A DNA stretch of 64,000 nt from Microbacterium mangrovi (GCF_000802305.1 NZ_JTDK01000006.1:1021662-1085661), one strand, 5' to 3'. Numbered from the stretch's first letter, positions 26,372 to 35,545 are shown. Notes: generated from the sequence alone by a model not told the origin. Made by a program: numbers and translations.

Positions 26372-27700
26372 TCAGTTCTGGTAGCCCGCCTGGATGTTGG
26401 CGAGCACCGTGTTGGTGGGCTTGCCGTCGACCCAGTCGACCATGCCCTTCCAGAAGGAGCCCGAACCGACGGTGGCCGGCATCAGGTCGGACGCGTCGAA
26501 GCGGAACACCGTGTTCGGGTCCTGCATGAGCTTCATGGCGTCCTGCAGGAACTGGCTCGAGGCGAGGCTCGGGTCCGCGTTCTTGTTGGCCGAGATCACG
26601 CCGCCGAGCTTGACGCGGGTGTTCGCGAACTCCGGCGTGCCCATGTACTGGACGACGCGCTTGACGGCGGCGTTGTCCGAGAAGCGGGTGACGAACTCGC
26701 CGCCGCCCTCGATCGTCTTCGAGCCCTCGGAGATGCCGGGCATCACGAAGGCGTAGACGTCGCCGTCGGGGGCGACGGTGGGCGTCTGGCCGCTGGCGTT
26801 CTTGACCGTCAGGAAGTTCGACGACAGGAAGGACGCCTGGTGGGTCAGCGGGCACGATCCGTCGGCGACCTTCGCGGCCACGTCGGCGAACGCGGTCGAG
26901 TTGATGCTCTTGACGTCACCGAAGCCGGCGTTGACGTACTTCGGGTTGAGCAGGATCTTGCCGACCTCGTCGAAGGCGGACTTGATCTGCGGGCTCGTGA
27001 ACTTGACCTTGTTGGCGATCCACTGGTCGTAGACCTGCGGACCCGAGTCGCGCAGCACGAGGTCCTCGATCCAGTCGGTGCCCGGCCAGCCGGATGCCGC
27101 ACCCGAGGCGAAGCCGGCGCACCACGGCGCCTTGCCGGTCTTCTGCTGGATGGTCGCGGTCAGGGTGAGCAGCTCGCCCCACGTCTTGGGAACGCTCACG
27201 CCCCACTTCTTGAACGACGTCGGCGAGTACCAGATGAAGCCCTTGACGTTGGCGAGCATCGGGGCCGCGTAGAACGTGCCCTTGTACGTGCCGTAGTTCT
27301 TCCAGTCCTTCGACCAGTTCTTGTCGACCTCGGCCGCGGTGACGCTGTCGCCCGGCTTGACCTGGCCGGTGTCGATCAGGCTGTGCAGCAGACCGGGCTG
27401 CGGGACGATCGCGATGTCCGGGGCGGAGCCACCGGTCACCTTCGTCACGATGTTGCCCTCGAAGCTCTTGTCGCCCGTGTAGACGACCTTGATGCCGGTG
27501 GCCTTCTCGAGGGGCTCGAACGACTTCTGGAGAGCGTCGGCCTCCGAGCCCGTGATGCCGCCCGAGATGTTCACCGTCTGACCCTTGAGCGCGGTGCTCG
27601 TCGGGTTTGAGGCGCTTTCGGTGCAGCCCGCGAGCGCGAGGCCCACGACACCGGTCAGCGCAATCGGCACGAGCAGTTTCGCCCGGTGTGCCTTGCCCAT
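26372..27700 (-). CDS. Sugar ABC transporter substrate-binding lipoprotein
   Basis: 442 residues. The lipobox LALAGC gives lipidation at C26. The rest is a family 1 (MalE-like) binding protein, with features of alpha-glucoside binders such as GKAPWCAGFASGAASGWPGTDWIEDL. It delivers sugar at the outer membrane face to the two permeases downstream. A strong AAGGAGGAG ribosome site precedes the ATG. The upstream 278-bp region holds LacI operators. Alpha-glucoside is a guess from similarity; no glycosidase gene is adjacent. Confidence 0.88.
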   Translation of the reverse strand: MGKAHRAKLLVPIALTGVVGLALAGCTESASNPTSTALKGQTVNISGGITGSEADALQKSFEPLEKATGIKVVYTGDKSFEGNIVTKVTGGSAPDIAIVPQPGLLHSLIDTGQVKPGDSVTAAEVDKNWSKDWKNYGTYKGTFYAAPMLANVKGFIWYSPTSFKKWGVSVPKTWGELLTLTATIQQKTGKAPWCAGFASGAASGWPGTDWIEDLVLRDSGPQVYDQWIANKVKFTSPQIKSAFDEVGKILLNPKYVNAGFGDVKSINSTAFADVAAKVADGSCPLTHQASFLSSNFLTVKNASGQTPTVAPDGDVYAFVMPGISEGSKTIEGGGEFVTRFSDNAAVKRVVQYMGTPEFANTRVKLGGVISANKNADPSLASSQFLQDAMKLMQDPNTVFRFDASDLMPATVGSGSFWKGMVDWVDGKPTNTVLANIQAGYQN

Positions 27701-27853
27701 CTGTTCTCCTCCTTGAGTGGGTGTGTCAAGTCGATCCCGGATCGCCCGCGCTGCGGCGCTTGCGTTCAGAAGTCGATGTCATCAACGTAGATGATATGAC
27801 ACCGCTTCCACAACCTGAACATGTCACAGGTCGGTAACTATGAGACCGCCGGA

Positions 27854-27918
27854 ATGAAACCGCTCTCATTGCAAATGGGAGCGCTTTCATTGCCAATCAG
27901 GAACATGGAACCGGTTCC
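27854..27918. promoter_or_regulatory. LacI-type operators in the divergent sugar region
   Basis: Two related 16-mers in opposite orientation, ATG(A/G)GAGCG(G/C)TTTCAT, at 27854-27869 (reverse) and 27875-27890 (forward) match the LacI-family half-site style (GAGCGCTTTCA). A third, different site is the perfect palindrome GGAACCGGTTCC at 27907-27918. They lie upstream of lacI and some 150-200 bases from the binding-protein start, so they probably mediate sugar-dependent control of both directions. Confidence 0.7.
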
Positions 27919-27978
27919 TGCTTTGTGGAACGATGTGTTCTACTCTGGTGTGGACCATGAAGGAGGTGACGGAGCCCC

Positions 27979-28983
27979 ATGAGCGGAATCGCGGACGTCG
28001 CGCGTGTGGCGGGCGTGTCGAAGTCCACGGCGAGCCGGGCCCTCTCCGGCAGCGGCTACGTCTCGGAGGACACCAGACGACGCGTCGCGGATGCCGCGGC
28101 ATCCCTGGGGTACGTGCCGTCGACGTCGGCCGTGAGCCTCGCCACGGGGCGCACACGCACCGTGGGCGTGATGATGCCCACCGTGACGCGGTGGTTCTTC
28201 GCCGAGGTCCTGGAGGGCATCCAGCACTCGCTGCTGCAGCACGGCCTGGATCTCACGCTCTACACCGCGGGCCCCGACCGAGCGTCGCACGACATCGTCT
28301 ATCGGGACTTCCTGTCGCAGCGGCGCTTCGACGGGCTGATCGCGGTGGGCCTGGACCCGGTCGATCGCGACGTCGACATGATGCGGTCGCTGGAGCGCCC
28401 CGTCGTCACCGTCGCCTCCGGCGACATCGCCGGCGTCGACGTCGCCATCGACGACGAGTACGCGGTCCGCCGCGCCACCGAGCACCTCATCGACCTGGGA
28501 CACCGCAGCATCGTGTTCCTCGGCGGCCCGCGCGCGCACTGGGCGCACGTGGACGAACTGCGCTTCCGGGGGTACCTGCGCACCATGGAATCCGCGGGCC
28601 TGGGGGCGCATGCGCACCACGTCACCTGCCCGGTGACCCTCCCCGGCGGATTCGAGGCGGCCGTCGACCTCCTCAGCTACCCCGAGCAGCGCCCCACCGG
28701 CATCGTCGCGGTGTGTGACGAGGTCGCGATCGGCGCCATCATCGCGGCCCGCCGGCTCGGCATCTCGGTGCCCGCAGAGCTGAGCGTCATCGGCATCGAC
28801 GACCACGAGTACGCGGAGATGTTCTCGCTGACCACCCTCGCCCAGAATCCCCGCCAGCAGGGCGCCCTCGCGGTGGATCTGCTCGCCCAGCGCATCGCCG
28901 ACCCGACCATCGTCGGCGGCGTCAAACCGCTGCGCGCCCGCCTCGTCTCGCGCCACTCCACGGCCCGCGTGCGGGAGGGCTGA
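27979..28983 (+). CDS. LacI-family transcriptional regulator of the sugar ABC operon
   Basis: 334 residues. The N-terminal helix-turn-helix IADVARVAGVSKSTASRALSG and hinge (SLATGRTRTVGV) are classic LacI. The C-terminal periplasmic-binding-protein-like domain (about 60-330) senses the inducer. The ribosome site AAGGAGGTGA is a complete anti-16S match, 10-12 bases before the ATG. Divergent from the sugar importer, with operators between; repression of the importer is inferred. Confidence 0.92.
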   Translation: MSGIADVARVAGVSKSTASRALSGSGYVSEDTRRRVADAAASLGYVPSTSAVSLATGRTRTVGVMMPTVTRWFFAEVLEGIQHSLLQHGLDLTLYTAGPDRASHDIVYRDFLSQRRFDGLIAVGLDPVDRDVDMMRSLERPVVTVASGDIAGVDVAIDDEYAVRRATEHLIDLGHRSIVFLGGPRAHWAHVDELRFRGYLRTMESAGLGAHAHHVTCPVTLPGGFEAAVDLLSYPEQRPTGIVAVCDEVAIGAIIAARRLGISVPAELSVIGIDDHEYAEMFSLTTLAQNPRQQGALAVDLLAQRIADPTIVGGVKPLRARLVSRHSTARVREG

Positions 28984-29005
28984 CGCCCGCTCCCCGCGCA
29001 AAGCA

Positions 29006-29039
29006 GAAGGCTCCGGATGCCGCAGCATCCGGAGCCTTC
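29006..29039. terminator. Bidirectional terminator, 15-bp perfect stem
   Basis: Arms 29006-29020 and 29025-29039 pair perfectly around a 4-base loop between the convergent lacI and rplL genes. Confidence 0.85.
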
Positions 29040-29056
29040 GCTGAAGTCGGGAAGAC

Positions 29057-29437
29057 TTACTTGAGGGTCACCGTGGCGCCGGCGCCCTCGAGGGCCTCCT
29101 TGGCCTTGTCGGCGGTCTCCTTGTTCGCGCCCTCGAGCACGGCCTTGGGGGCACCGTCGACGACGGCCTTGGCCTCGCCGAGGCCGAGCGAGGTGAGCTC
29201 GCGGACGACCTTGATGACCTGGATCTTCTTGTCGCCGGCAGCCTCGAGGATGACGTCGAAGGAGTCCTTCTCCTCAACCTCTTCAGCAGCGCCCGCGCCA
29301 CCGGCACCGGCAACGGCGACGGGAGCGGCAGCGGTGACGTCGAACTTCTCCTCGAACGCCTTCACGAACTCGCTGAGCTCGACAAGGGTCAGACCAGCGA
29401 ACTGGTCCAGCAGCTCCTCAGTGGTGAGCTTCGCCAT
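29057..29437 (-). CDS. rplL: 50S ribosomal protein L7/L12
   Basis: 126 residues. The N-terminal dimerisation helices ([25 protein letters not shown] region), an alanine/glycine-rich hinge (about 38-55) and the C-terminal globular domain ([20 protein letters not shown]) bind translation factors on the ribosome stalk. It follows rplJ after 49 bases. Unlike in many bacteria, rpoB is not next; a terminator and a convergent lacI follow instead. Confidence 0.97.
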   Translation of the reverse strand: MAKLTTEELLDQFAGLTLVELSEFVKAFEEKFDVTAAAPVAVAGAGGAGAAEEVEEKDSFDVILEAAGDKKIQVIKVVRELTSLGLGEAKAVVDGAPKAVLEGANKETADKAKEALEGAGATVTLK

Positions 29438-29486
29438 GATGTATCTCCTAGATAGATGGGGTTTGTCTGAGGAAAACGCCGGTCGC

Positions 29487-29975
29487 TTACGCGGCCTCGG
29501 CGGTCTCCAGCTTTTCGCGAAGCGCGTCGATGGTGGCGGCAGCCTTGCCCATCGTCGCCTTCATCATGCCCGCAGCCTTCGCCAGCAGAACCTCACGGCT
29601 CTCGAGCGAGGCGTACTTGTTGACCTCGTCGGCCGAGAGGGCGTTGCCCTCGAAGATGCCCGACTTGATCACGAGAAGCGGGTTGGCCTTGGCGAAGTCA
29701 CGCAGAGCCTTGGCGGTGGCGACGAAGTCGCCGTGCACGAATGCGATGGCAGACGGACCCTTGAGGTCGTCGTCCAGAGCCGTGATCCCCGCCTTGTTGG
29801 CGGCGATCTTGGTCAGCGTGTTCTTCACCACGGCGTACTCAGCGTCCTGACGGATGCTGTTGCGCAGCTGCTTGAGCTGGGCAACCGTCAGACCGCGGTA
29901 CTCGGTCAGCAGGACGGCGCTCGAGTCCTCGAAATTCTTCGTGAGCTCGGCGACCGATGCATCCTTCTGCGCCAT
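29487..29975 (-). CDS. rplJ: 50S ribosomal protein L10
   Basis: 162 residues from the ATG at 29973-29975 ([20 protein letters not shown]) with a GGAGTGACC ribosome region. L10 anchors L7/L12 to 23S rRNA. The core [17 protein letters not shown] and the C-terminal helix binding L12 are present. The frame is open upstream through the structured leader, which is not coding. Its leader carries the autoregulatory RNA described separately. Confidence 0.96.
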   Translation of the reverse strand: MAQKDASVAELTKNFEDSSAVLLTEYRGLTVAQLKQLRNSIRQDAEYAVVKNTLTKIAANKAGITALDDDLKGPSAIAFVHGDFVATAKALRDFAKANPLLVIKSGIFEGNALSADEVNKYASLESREVLLAKAAGMMKATMGKAAATIDALREKLETAEAA

Positions 29976-30165
29976 GGTCACTCCTTGGTGGGTACGACAT
30001 CCGCCACGACGGTGGCGGATGAGCCTCGGCGACGCCTGGCCCCGCAAAAAGAAAGAGCTCCGGCGCAAGCGCACGGAGCTCGGAGATCTCTGACGAGAAA
30101 CGATTCGTGTCACCTGCGCGGGCCCCTGCGATGCAGAGCTTCGATCGATCACGCTTTCGCGTGAC
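29976..30165 (-). ncRNA. L10 leader with attenuator-like hairpin
   Basis: The rplJ leader contains three clear hairpins in transcript order. First, TCACGC-GAAA-GCGTGA (30149-30164) has a GNRA tetraloop. Second, a GAGCTCCG/CGGAGCTC stem (30055-30062 with 30074-30081) with an inner GCGC pair is followed by a U-tract (TTTCTTTTT, 30046-30054), an intrinsic-terminator signature. Third, a 10-bp CATCCGCCAC/GTGGCGGATG stem (29998-30021) lies just before the ribosome site. L10 leaders are known binding sites for the L10-L12 complex. Termination control in this one is inferred from the U-tract. Confidence 0.7.
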
Positions 30166-30192
30166 ACGATGACCGGCGGTCTTCGGCTCGGA

Positions 30193-31047
30193 TCAGTCTA
30201 CGGGAACGGGCACGCTGGGCAAAATCGTCACCCGATCCATGCGCGTGTACACGTTCATCGACTGTCCGCGGAGGAAGCCGATGAGGGTGAGACCGGCATC
30301 GTCGGCCAGCTCGACGGCGAGCGACGACGGCGCCGACACTGCGGCGAGGATCGGGATGCCCGCCATCGCCGCCTTCTGAACGAGCTCGAAGCTGGCGCGC
30401 CCGGACACCTGCAGAACCGTTCCGCCCAGCGGCAGCCGGCCCTGCTGCAGCGCCCAGCCGACGACCTTGTCGACGGCATTGTGGCGGCCGACGTCCTCGC
30501 GCAGCACGAGCAGCTCGCCGGTGCGCGCATCGAACAGGCCCGCCGCGTGCAGGCCGCCGGTCTTGTCGAAGACGTCCTGGTGGGCGCGCAGGGTCTCCGG
30601 CAGCGTCACGAGGGTCTCGGCATCCACGCTCGTCTCATCGGCGGCGACGTCGTACGCGGACACGGTGCGGACCGCCTCGATGGAGGCCTTGCCGCACATT
30701 CCGCAGGAGCTGGTCGTGTAGAAGCTGCGGTCGCGCGCGGGCACGGGGACGCCGGCGGCGAGACCCACGTCGAGGACGTTGTAGGTGTTGTCCGCTCCCC
30801 CGGTTCCCGGGCCGCCGCAGTGGATCGCGGCACGCAGATGCTCACTGCGGGAGATGATCCCCTCGCCGACGAGGAACCCGGCGGCCAGCTCCACGTCGTG
30901 CCCCGGCGTGCGCATCGTGACGGTGAACGGCTCCCCCGCGAGGCGGATCTCGAGGGGCTCCTCGACCGCCAGCGTGTCCGCCCGGCGCCGCGCGTCCGCC
31001 CCGATCATGACCCGTGTGACGGGCCTTCGCACCGTGATCCTGCCCAT
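30193..31047 (-). CDS. fdhD: Formate dehydrogenase accessory sulfurtransferase FdhD
   Basis: 284 residues. The catalytic cysteine loop reads [14 protein letters not shown] near residue 120, as in FdhD proteins that pass sulfur from IscS to the Mo cofactor of formate dehydrogenase. The C-terminal region has [19 protein letters not shown] and [21 protein letters not shown], both conserved. ATG at 31045-31047 ([13 protein letters not shown]). Divergent from moeA by 37 bases. The natural client is the FdhF/YdeP-type enzyme at 33-35 kb. Confidence 0.95.
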   Translation of the reverse strand: MGRITVRRPVTRVMIGADARRRADTLAVEEPLEIRLAGEPFTVTMRTPGHDVELAAGFLVGEGIISRSEHLRAAIHCGGPGTGGADNTYNVLDVGLAAGVPVPARDRSFYTTSSCGMCGKASIEAVRTVSAYDVAADETSVDAETLVTLPETLRAHQDVFDKTGGLHAAGLFDARTGELLVLREDVGRHNAVDKVVGWALQQGRLPLGGTVLQVSGRASFELVQKAAMAGIPILAAVSAPSSLAVELADDAGLTLIGFLRGQSMNVYTRMDRVTILPSVPVPVD

Positions 31048-31084
31048 GATTCGAGGGTACGCGGCGCGTGGGTAGGGTGGGCGC

Positions 31085-32269
31085 GTGGGCATCATCGGGG
31101 TGGACGAGCACCGGCAGCGGATCCTGGCGGCGGTGCGGCCGCTGCCGGCCGAGCCGCTGCCGATCGCCGCGGCTCTCGGGCGCACCCTGCGGGTCGACGC
31201 CGCCGCGCCGCACGACATCCCGGCGTTCGCCGGCTCCGCCATGGACGGGTTCGCGGTCCGGTTCGACGACGTCCGCGATGCGTCGCCGTCACGCCCGGTG
31301 CGGCTCCGCGTCGTCGCCGACCTGCCCGCCGGCACCGCCGCCGATCCCGCGCTCGGGCCGGGCGAGGCCGCCCGCATCATGACCGGGGCGGCGGTGCCTT
31401 CCGACGCCGACGCGGTCGTCCCGTTCGAGGACACCGCCGGCGGACTGAGCGACTCGCTCACCGAAGCCGTCGTCCTGGCGGCGCCGGCCCGGCGCGGACG
31501 CCACATCCGGACGCGCGCGGAGGATGCCGCCGCCGGAGCCGTGGTGGTCGTCGCCGGCACGCGACTCGGCTCCCGCCAGCTCGCCGCGATCGGTGCGGCG
31601 GGGGTGGCGCAGGTGACGGTCTCGCGACGACCCCGCGTCGTGGTGCTGTCGACCGGAGACGAGCTCGTGTCACCGGGAACGGCCGCGGCGCGCGGACGCG
31701 TGCACGAGTCCAACGGACTGCTGGTGGCATCCCTCGTCGCCGAGGCCGACGCCGAGGTCGTGCACGTCGCACGGGTCCCCGACGACCCGGCCGCGCTGCG
31801 GCGCGAGCTGGATGCCGCGGCCGGCGCCGACGCGGTGATCACGACCGGAGGCATCAGCGCCGGCGCCTACGAGGTGGTCAAGCAGGCGGCGGCGATGGAG
31901 TTCGTGCGGGTCGGCATGCAGCCCGGCAAACCGCAGGGGTTCGGTGCCGGAAGCCCGCTGCTGTTCGGCCTCCCCGGCAATCCCGGGGGCACCGCGGTGT
32001 CGTTCGAGGTGTTCGTGCGGCCGGCCCTGCTCGCGATGCAGGGGCGCACGAGCATCGATCGCCGGCGGACCCTGCTGCCGGTCGCGACCGGCTGGACGTC
32101 GCGCGTGGGCCGGGAGGAATACCGGCCCGTCGTCGTCGCCGACGACGGCGTGCACCCGCTTCCCGGCGACCCCATCGCCCTCGGCCGCGCGGAGGCGTAC
32201 GCCGTCATCCCCGCCCGCACCGGCGTGGTGCACCCGGGCGACCTCGTGTCTGTGATGCTCGTGTCATGA
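31085..32269 (+). CDS. moeA: Molybdopterin molybdotransferase MoeA
   Basis: 394 residues from GTG. It inserts molybdate into adenylated molybdopterin. Conserved motifs are [45 protein letters not shown] and [24 protein letters not shown] hexamer at 31073-31078 lies six bases before the GTG, suggesting leaderless transcription. It overlaps mobA by four bases (ATGA) and begins a three-gene operon. Confidence 0.95.
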   Translation: MGIIGVDEHRQRILAAVRPLPAEPLPIAAALGRTLRVDAAAPHDIPAFAGSAMDGFAVRFDDVRDASPSRPVRLRVVADLPAGTAADPALGPGEAARIMTGAAVPSDADAVVPFEDTAGGLSDSLTEAVVLAAPARRGRHIRTRAEDAAAGAVVVVAGTRLGSRQLAAIGAAGVAQVTVSRRPRVVVLSTGDELVSPGTAAARGRVHESNGLLVASLVAEADAEVVHVARVPDDPAALRRELDAAAGADAVITTGGISAGAYEVVKQAAAMEFVRVGMQPGKPQGFGAGSPLLFGLPGNPGGTAVSFEVFVRPALLAMQGRTSIDRRRTLLPVATGWTSRVGREEYRPVVVADDGVHPLPGDPIALGRAEAYAVIPARTGVVHPGDLVSVMLVS

Positions 32270-32853
32270 GCATCACGGCGGTGATCCTGGCGGGCGGCCG
32301 GGGCTCCCGGCTCGGCGGGGCGGACAAGGCGCGCGTGCGCATCGGCGGGGCGACGCTGCTGTCCCGCGCCGTCTCCGCGGCGCGTGATGCCGGCTGCACC
32401 TCGGTCACCGTCGCCGGTCCGGACCCTGCCGATCCGGCCGTGGCCGGCGTCGCGTGGGTCCGGGAGGATCCGCCGTTCACCGGCCCGGCCGCCGCCCTCG
32501 TGGCGGTGCTGGGCACCGCCGCCGCGGAGACGGACTGGACCCTCGTCCTCGCCTGCGACCTGGTGCGGCCCGACCTCGCGGTGCAGCAGCTGCTGCGCGA
32601 TCTGCCCCTGCTTCCGGCCGACACCGACGGCCTGTGCCTGGCCGACGCCTCCGGCCGGCCGCAGTGGCTCACCGGGATCTACCGCACCCGGCCGCTGCGC
32701 GAGGCGGCATCCGCGATCCCGGATGCCGGACGCGACGCCGCGGTGCGCGCGCTGATGGACGACCTCGCGATCGCCGCCGTGCGCGCCGCTCCCGAGGCGA
32801 TCGCCGACATCGACACGTGGGACGACCTGCGCGAATGGGAAGGAACGGTATGA
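32266..32853 (+). CDS. mobA: Molybdenum cofactor guanylyltransferase MobA-like
   Basis: 195 residues. The nucleotidyltransferase signature AVILAGGRGSRLGGADKARV begins the protein and LVLACDLVRPD carries the metal-binding Asp. It attaches GMP to molybdopterin to give the bis-MGD form used by DMSO-reductase family enzymes such as the FdhF-like protein nearby. Overlaps moeA and the DUF6457 gene by four bases each. Confidence 0.9.
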   Translation: MSITAVILAGGRGSRLGGADKARVRIGGATLLSRAVSAARDAGCTSVTVAGPDPADPAVAGVAWVREDPPFTGPAAALVAVLGTAAAETDWTLVLACDLVRPDLAVQQLLRDLPLLPADTDGLCLADASGRPQWLTGIYRTRPLREAASAIPDAGRDAAVRALMDDLAIAAVRAAPEAIADIDTWDDLREWEGTV

Positions 32854-33113
32854 GCGAGCACCTGCCTCCGGAGGCCCTGGACGAATGGGCCGATGCACTG
32901 CGCGAGAAGTTCGGCCTGAGCGCGGCCGACGTGCCCATCGCCCTGATCCTCGATCTCGCCGGCGACGTCGCGCGCGGCGTCGCCCGGCCCGCGGCGCCGT
33001 TCAGCGCGTTCGTCGCCGGGCTCGTCGCGGGGCGCCAGGGCGGGAGCCCCGAGCAGATCGCGGACGCCGTGGCATCCGTGTCGGAGCTCGCCCGCTCCTG
33101 GCACGCCGACTGA
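32850..33113 (+). CDS. DUF6457 protein in the molybdenum cofactor operon
   Basis: 87 residues, helical, with EHLPPEALDEWADALREKFGL and FSAFVAGLVAGRQGGSPEQI. It matches the small actinobacterial DUF6457 family. ATGA overlap with mobA ties its translation to Mo cofactor synthesis, so an accessory or binding role in that pathway is inferred. Its stop codon lies in a 14-bp palindrome (33110-33123) that also holds the stop of the convergent oxidoreductase gene. Confidence 0.75.
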   Translation: MSEHLPPEALDEWADALREKFGLSAADVPIALILDLAGDVARGVARPAAPFSAFVAGLVAGRQGGSPEQIADAVASVSELARSWHAD

Positions 33114-33119
33114 GCGCGC

Positions 33120-35426
33120 TCAGCGGCGTTCGAGCCGGACGATCACCGACTTCGACGTCGGCGTGCCGCTGACGTCGGCGACGGAGTCCAGCGGCACGAG
33201 GACGTTCGTCTCGGGATAGTAGGCGGCGGCGTTGCGGCGCGGGGTGCTGTAGGCGATCAGGCGGAAGCGCTCGGCGCGGCGCTCCTCGATGTGCCCGTCG
33301 GGGGCTCTCCATTCGCTGACGAGATCGACGACGTCGTCCGGTGCGAAGCCCAGAGCGGCGATGTCCTCGGCGTTGATGAGCACGACGCGGCGACCGCCGT
33401 GGATGCCGCGATAGCGGTCGTCCTTGCCGTAGATCGTGGTGTTGTACTGATCGTGCGAGCGAAGGGTCTGCAGCAGCAGTCGCCCCTCGGGGATGTGCGG
33501 GTACTCCAGCGGATTGACCGTGAACTGCGCCCTGCCGTCGGGCGTCGCGAACCGCCGCGCGTCGCGCGGGCCGTTGGGCAGGAACAGCGTGCGGCCCTTG
33601 TCGACCCGCCGCTCGAAGTCGTCGAATCCCGGCACCGTGTGCTCGATGTGTGTGCGGATGCCCGCGTAGTCGGCTTCGAGGGCCGCCCAGTCCGCCTGCG
33701 GCGCGTTGTCCCGCCCGGCGAAGACGAGCGCGCTCAGCCGGGTGACGATCGCGACCTCGCTGAGCAGGTCGTCGGCGGGCGGCGCGAGGCGTCCGCGCGA
33801 GGTGTGCACGGCACCCATGGAGTCCTCGACCGTGACGCGCTGCTCCCCGCCTCCGCGGCGGTCCCTGTCGGTGCGGCCGAGCACGGGAAGGATGACGGCG
33901 CGGCGGCCGGTCACCACGTGCGACCGGTTGAGCTTGGTGGAGATCTGCACCGTGAGCCCGGTGTTTCGCAGAGCACGCTCGGTGACCTCCGTGTCGGGAG
34001 TGGCCGACACGAAGTTGCCGCCCATCCCGATGAACACGCGCGCCTTGCCGTCGCGCATGGCGCGGATGGCGTTCACGGTGTCGTGGCCGTGCTCGCGCGG
34101 TGCGGTGAAGGAGAACTCGCGGTCGAGCGCCGCGAGGAAGGACTCGGCGGGCTTCTCGTAGATGCCGACGGTCCGGTCGCCCTGCACGTTGGAGTGGCCG
34201 CGCACCGGGCACACCCCGGCCCCGGGACGCCCGATGTTGCCCTGCAGCAGCAGGACGTTGACGACCTCGCGCAGCGTCGGAACCGAGTGCTTGTGCTGGG
34301 TCAGCCCCATCGCCCAGCACACGATCGTGGCGCCGGAGCGGCGCACGGCTTCGGCGACGTGGCGCAGCTTCGGCTCCGGGATGCCGGTGGCCGTCTCGAG
34401 CTCGGACCACGGTGTCTCGGACATCGCCGAGCGGTACGCCTCGAATCCGGCCGTGTGCGCGCCGATGAAGTCGTGGTCGAGGACACCGCCGTCGCGCTCC
34501 TCGATCTCCAGCAGGTGCTTGCCGATCGCCTGGAAGAGGGCCTGGTCGCCGCCGAGCCGGATCTGCACGAACTGGTCGGCGAGCTTCGTGCCGCCCAACA
34601 GCACGCCGCGAGGCGTCTGCGGATTCTCGAACCGCATGAGCCCGGCTTCGGGCAGCGGATTGACCGCGATGATGGTCGCTCCGCGCTGCTTCGCCTTCTC
34701 GAGGGCGGAGAGCATGCGCGGGTGGTTCGTGCCGGGGTTCTGTCCGGCGACGATCAGGAGCTCGGCGCCGTGGATGTCCTCGATGGACACCGTGCCCTTG
34801 CCGATCCCGATCGTCTCGTTGAGGGCCGATCCGGAGGACTCGTGGCACATGTTCGAGCAGTCGGGCAGGTTGTTCGTGCCGATCCCCCGGGCGAACAGCT
34901 GATAGAGGAACGCCGCCTCGTTCGAGGTGCGGCCCGATGTGTAGAAGATGGCCTGGTCGGGATCGTCGAGGTCGCGGATCTCGTCGGCGACGACCTGCAG
35001 CGCGTCGTCCCAGCTGATCGGGCAGTAGTGGTCGGCGCCCTCGTCGAGGATCATCGGATGGGTGAGGCGTCCCTGCTGGCCGAGCCAGTAGTCGTCGTGC
35101 TGCTCCAGCTCGGAAAGGCTGTGCTCGGCGAAGAACTCCGGGCCCACCTTGCGCAGGGTCGTCTCCTCGGCGACGGCCTTGGCGCCGTTCTCGCAGAACT
35201 CGGCGATGTGGCGGTGGTCGGTCTCCGGCCACGCGCAGCCCGGGCAGTCGAACCCGTCCTTCTGGTTGACGCGGAGCAGGGCCCGCGCGCTTCGCACCAC
35301 GCCGGCCTGCTGCTCGGCGATCAGCAGGGCGTGCGTCACCGCCGGGACGCCCACCGCGACCTTCTTCGGGTCGGAGGTGGTCAGTTTGGACTCGTCGATG
35401 TCCGTCCGGGGTGCCTTCGTCGCCAT
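33120..35426 (-). CDS. FdhF/YdeP-family molybdopterin oxidoreductase
   Basis: 768 residues, the length of YdeP/formate-dehydrogenase-alpha-like proteins of the DMSO reductase superfamily. An N-terminal CPGCAWPE segment (near residue 60) replaces a full 4Fe-4S motif. PDCSNMCHESSGSAL and VAGQNPGTNHPRMLSALEKA are bis-MGD-binding regions; the C-terminal domain ends with TSKSVIVRLERR. Likely oxidises formate or a related substrate in the cytoplasm; no membrane subunits are present. fdhD and moeA-mobA supply its cofactor. Confidence 0.88.
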   Translation of the reverse strand: MATKAPRTDIDESKLTTSDPKKVAVGVPAVTHALLIAEQQAGVVRSARALLRVNQKDGFDCPGCAWPETDHRHIAEFCENGAKAVAEETTLRKVGPEFFAEHSLSELEQHDDYWLGQQGRLTHPMILDEGADHYCPISWDDALQVVADEIRDLDDPDQAIFYTSGRTSNEAAFLYQLFARGIGTNNLPDCSNMCHESSGSALNETIGIGKGTVSIEDIHGAELLIVAGQNPGTNHPRMLSALEKAKQRGATIIAVNPLPEAGLMRFENPQTPRGVLLGGTKLADQFVQIRLGGDQALFQAIGKHLLEIEERDGGVLDHDFIGAHTAGFEAYRSAMSETPWSELETATGIPEPKLRHVAEAVRRSGATIVCWAMGLTQHKHSVPTLREVVNVLLLQGNIGRPGAGVCPVRGHSNVQGDRTVGIYEKPAESFLAALDREFSFTAPREHGHDTVNAIRAMRDGKARVFIGMGGNFVSATPDTEVTERALRNTGLTVQISTKLNRSHVVTGRRAVILPVLGRTDRDRRGGGEQRVTVEDSMGAVHTSRGRLAPPADDLLSEVAIVTRLSALVFAGRDNAPQADWAALEADYAGIRTHIEHTVPGFDDFERRVDKGRTLFLPNGPRDARRFATPDGRAQFTVNPLEYPHIPEGRLLLQTLRSHDQYNTTIYGKDDRYRGIHGGRRVVLINAEDIAALGFAPDDVVDLVSEWRAPDGHIEERRAERFRLIAYSTPRRNAAAYYPETNVLVPLDSVADVSGTPTSKSVIVRLERR

Positions 35427-35507
35427 ACCTCCAGGGTAGTCCGCGCCACCCGGCCTCCGACCGGTCCCTCCCGCTCAGCGCAACATCGGACGGGACGCCC
35501 GGATGCA

Positions 35508-35539
35508 CGGATGCCACGACCCGCGGGTCGTGGCATCCG
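35508..35539 (-). terminator. 32-bp perfect palindrome, terminator of msrB-msrA
   Basis: A 16-bp perfect inverted repeat without spacer, centred between 35523 and 35524, beginning 7 bases past the msrA stop. The arms contain GGATGCC and GGCATCC. On the transcribed strand it would fold into a hairpin with a tiny loop. Confidence 0.75.
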
Positions 35540-35545
35540 GGTCGG

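Noticed and set aside
30169..32265. Long forward frame leading into mobA across fdhD and moeA
   Set aside because: Low-complexity Arg/Ala-rich translation; mobA begins at the ATGA overlap with its nucleotide motif at residue 5.
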